Source: Setophaga petechia (Eukaryota; Chordata; Aves; Passeriformes; Parulidae). From it: a stretch of 64,000 bases of DNA. This document shows positions 62,411 to 64,000 of the stretch, piece by piece. Numbering within the stretch: position 1 is the stretch's first letter; every line of letters begins with the position of its first letter. The translations under genes were made by a program, and so were the position numbers. The notes under the pieces were generated by a model that saw only the letters and a program-made list of their open reading frames with translations, did no database searches and had not been told where the DNA came from. The stretch lies in contig JANCRA010000007.1 of NCBI GenBank assembly GCA_024362935.1, positions 8,434,503 to 8,498,502 of the forward strand, read 5' to 3'.

Positions 62411-64000
62411 AATTTTCTGGTCTCTTGTCCTTAGCAAGCTACTTACAGTAGCTGCGAGTTGACAAGAAAGTTGTCTGTGTGGATTTTATCAATCTTATAA
62501 CATATTGCCTGTCATGTGGAAGTATTAATTTGTACACATAAGTGACAGTAAAGTTTTCCAATACCATATCGAGCCCAGCAACAGAAGTAAGGGTATGAGG
62601 TGGAGCTAAACAGTTTTGTACCTTAAATACCAATCTAGATTAGCCTTACTATTTTGTGTGGGAAATAGCTAGACTACTGCAATTTAATTTCTTACATTTT
62701 TAAAACAGTCACTATATTTTTAAACATATTTAAATGCCATACTTCCATCAAATTAATTTAGAGGTTGCACCAGCTTAATTATACACACCCCTACAGTGAT
62801 ATAGCTACAGTTCACCAAATCTAAGGACGGCCTTCCCCCTTAATTTCTGTGTACCACTAAACTTCTCCTGCCAGGAATGAATTAGACCTGGTCTTAAGGC
62901 AGTACTGAACCCTGTATGGGTTTTTGGAGGAGAGCCAAATGTTCATGTATATTAAAATCTCTAGAAATATATTACTACATATGTGTTGCATTCATAAAGT
63001 TTATGAAGCAAAGCTATTCAGAAAAGAAAGATATGACACAGAGTTAGCCTAAGGAGAGATTGAAAATGGAAATATTTTATCACTAACCGATGACTATTTT
63101 CATTTGTCTAATAGTGCAATAGAAATGAGTGCCAAATCCTCCATTCTCTGCAGACAGTTTGAGGCCTGAGAAAAAAATCTTCATTACCACCTTTTAATTG
63201 TTCTTTCTTGAATTTGGGTAATATATCACTATAAACTAGGGGAAACAAATGAGGTATAAATCAAGCTAAATTCAAGGATTAATGAGATTAGCAGCTATCA
63301 GATCCATAGGCTATCTGCAAACTGACCACTAAGCCTTATGCCCTCAGGAGTTAATTACAGAGGTATCACAACACTGAAAATGTACATGGCTGGCCTCTAC
63401 CTCAATTGCAAACATACCTTTCCAGTCCTAGCACAGGAGCAGTGATGTCTGACAGAAACGTGGCAGCAAGTAATTCAGAGACAAAAGACAGAAAAGTACT
63501 TCATAATGTCTTCAGGGCCTCCTCCCATGCTCGGGAGCCATGAGGGATGCTCAGTAAGAAATAAGATAAAAATTGGGAAGCCCAGATGTCAAAGCAGAGG
63601 TTGGTCCCCCCCACTCCTCTCACCAGAGAGTTCAAAATTGCCTTTATAATTAACGCTTGTAGAAAATGATTAAAAAGTGTGCAGTGATCATGATGGCTAA
63701 GGTGGGGAGACCCAAGCTCTCTAGGTCTTGGTTCTGTTTTGGTGCAGAGCTTCTGCAGCTGAAATGGAGCCATGCAGCCCTTTTGGGAACAGTTGCTGTC
63801 AGGAAGCATTATGAACTCACAGTCAGTCTGGACAAAGATGCTCATTCCAAATGTGGCTCTTTGGCTGCAGGAGGCAAATACTGGGAGTTAAGAGGAGTGT
63901 CAATAAAGAAACAGGAACAAGCAGTGGGGTTAGACTACAGTCACTTTGGGAGTCTGAGCACTCATTAAAATGACTGCCTGACAGCATTGTCTAAATGGAA
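62411..64000. other. Intergenic right end
   Basis: AT-rich DNA with no recognised gene. In mammals BICC1 lies upstream of PHYHIPL on the same strand, so its 3' end might be near. I looked for its text here and saw none. Confidence 0.5.

Noticed and set aside
62411..64000. 3' end of BICC1, the expected neighbour upstream of PHYHIPL
   Set aside because: No BICC1 coding text or clear last exon could be recognised. It probably lies beyond the right edge.

Overview
The window is vertebrate nuclear DNA, most likely from a bird and quite possibly a songbird. It is AT-rich and intron-rich, has one CpG island, and carries two copies of an LTR-type repeat whose text I recognise from avian genomes. Two protein-coding genes account for all the coding sequence I can defend. 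They lie tail to tail. This matches the convergent PHYHIPL / FAM13C neighbourhood on human chromosome 10q21, seen here in reverse orientation.

FAM13C (+ strand, about 3.55-20.5 kb). The last nine coding exons are present, joined by GT-AG introns with consistent phase. They encode the C-terminal 415 residues and end at a TGA at 18,690-18,692. Exons for the N-terminus were not found in bases 1-3,551 and should lie to the left of the window. One 84-bp exon (12,882-12,965) has phase 0 on both sides and could act as a cassette.

PHYHIPL (- strand, about 20.7-52 kb). All five coding exons are present and encode a complete protein of 376 residues, the length I recall for the human protein. The start codon lies in a CpG island (about 50.8-52.15 kb). 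Intron 1 is about 20 kb. A 21-bp sequence 0.6 kb inside intron 1 matches the REST/NRSF (RE1) consensus at 19 of 21 positions, which would suit a neural gene.

Between the two stop codons are only 2.33 kb of AT-rich DNA, so the two 3' UTRs may overlap. A ~130-bp direct repeat flanks the PHYHIPL terminal exon: one copy lies in the shared 3' region and one in intron 4.

The rest is intron (about 21.6-51.6 kb) and upstream intergenic DNA (52.15-64 kb). It holds microsatellites, small tandem duplications, a MIR/L2-like fossil, one unrecognised GC-rich open segment at about 36.0-36.7 kb, and two inverted LTR-like copies at 59.1-60.2 and 61.7-62.4 kb. I found no convincing tRNA, rRNA, CRISPR, operon or other prokaryote-type feature, and no clear new biological system. 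The strongest items for follow-up are the RE1-like element, the repeats flanking the terminal exon, the cassette exon and the unrecognised segment at 36 kb.
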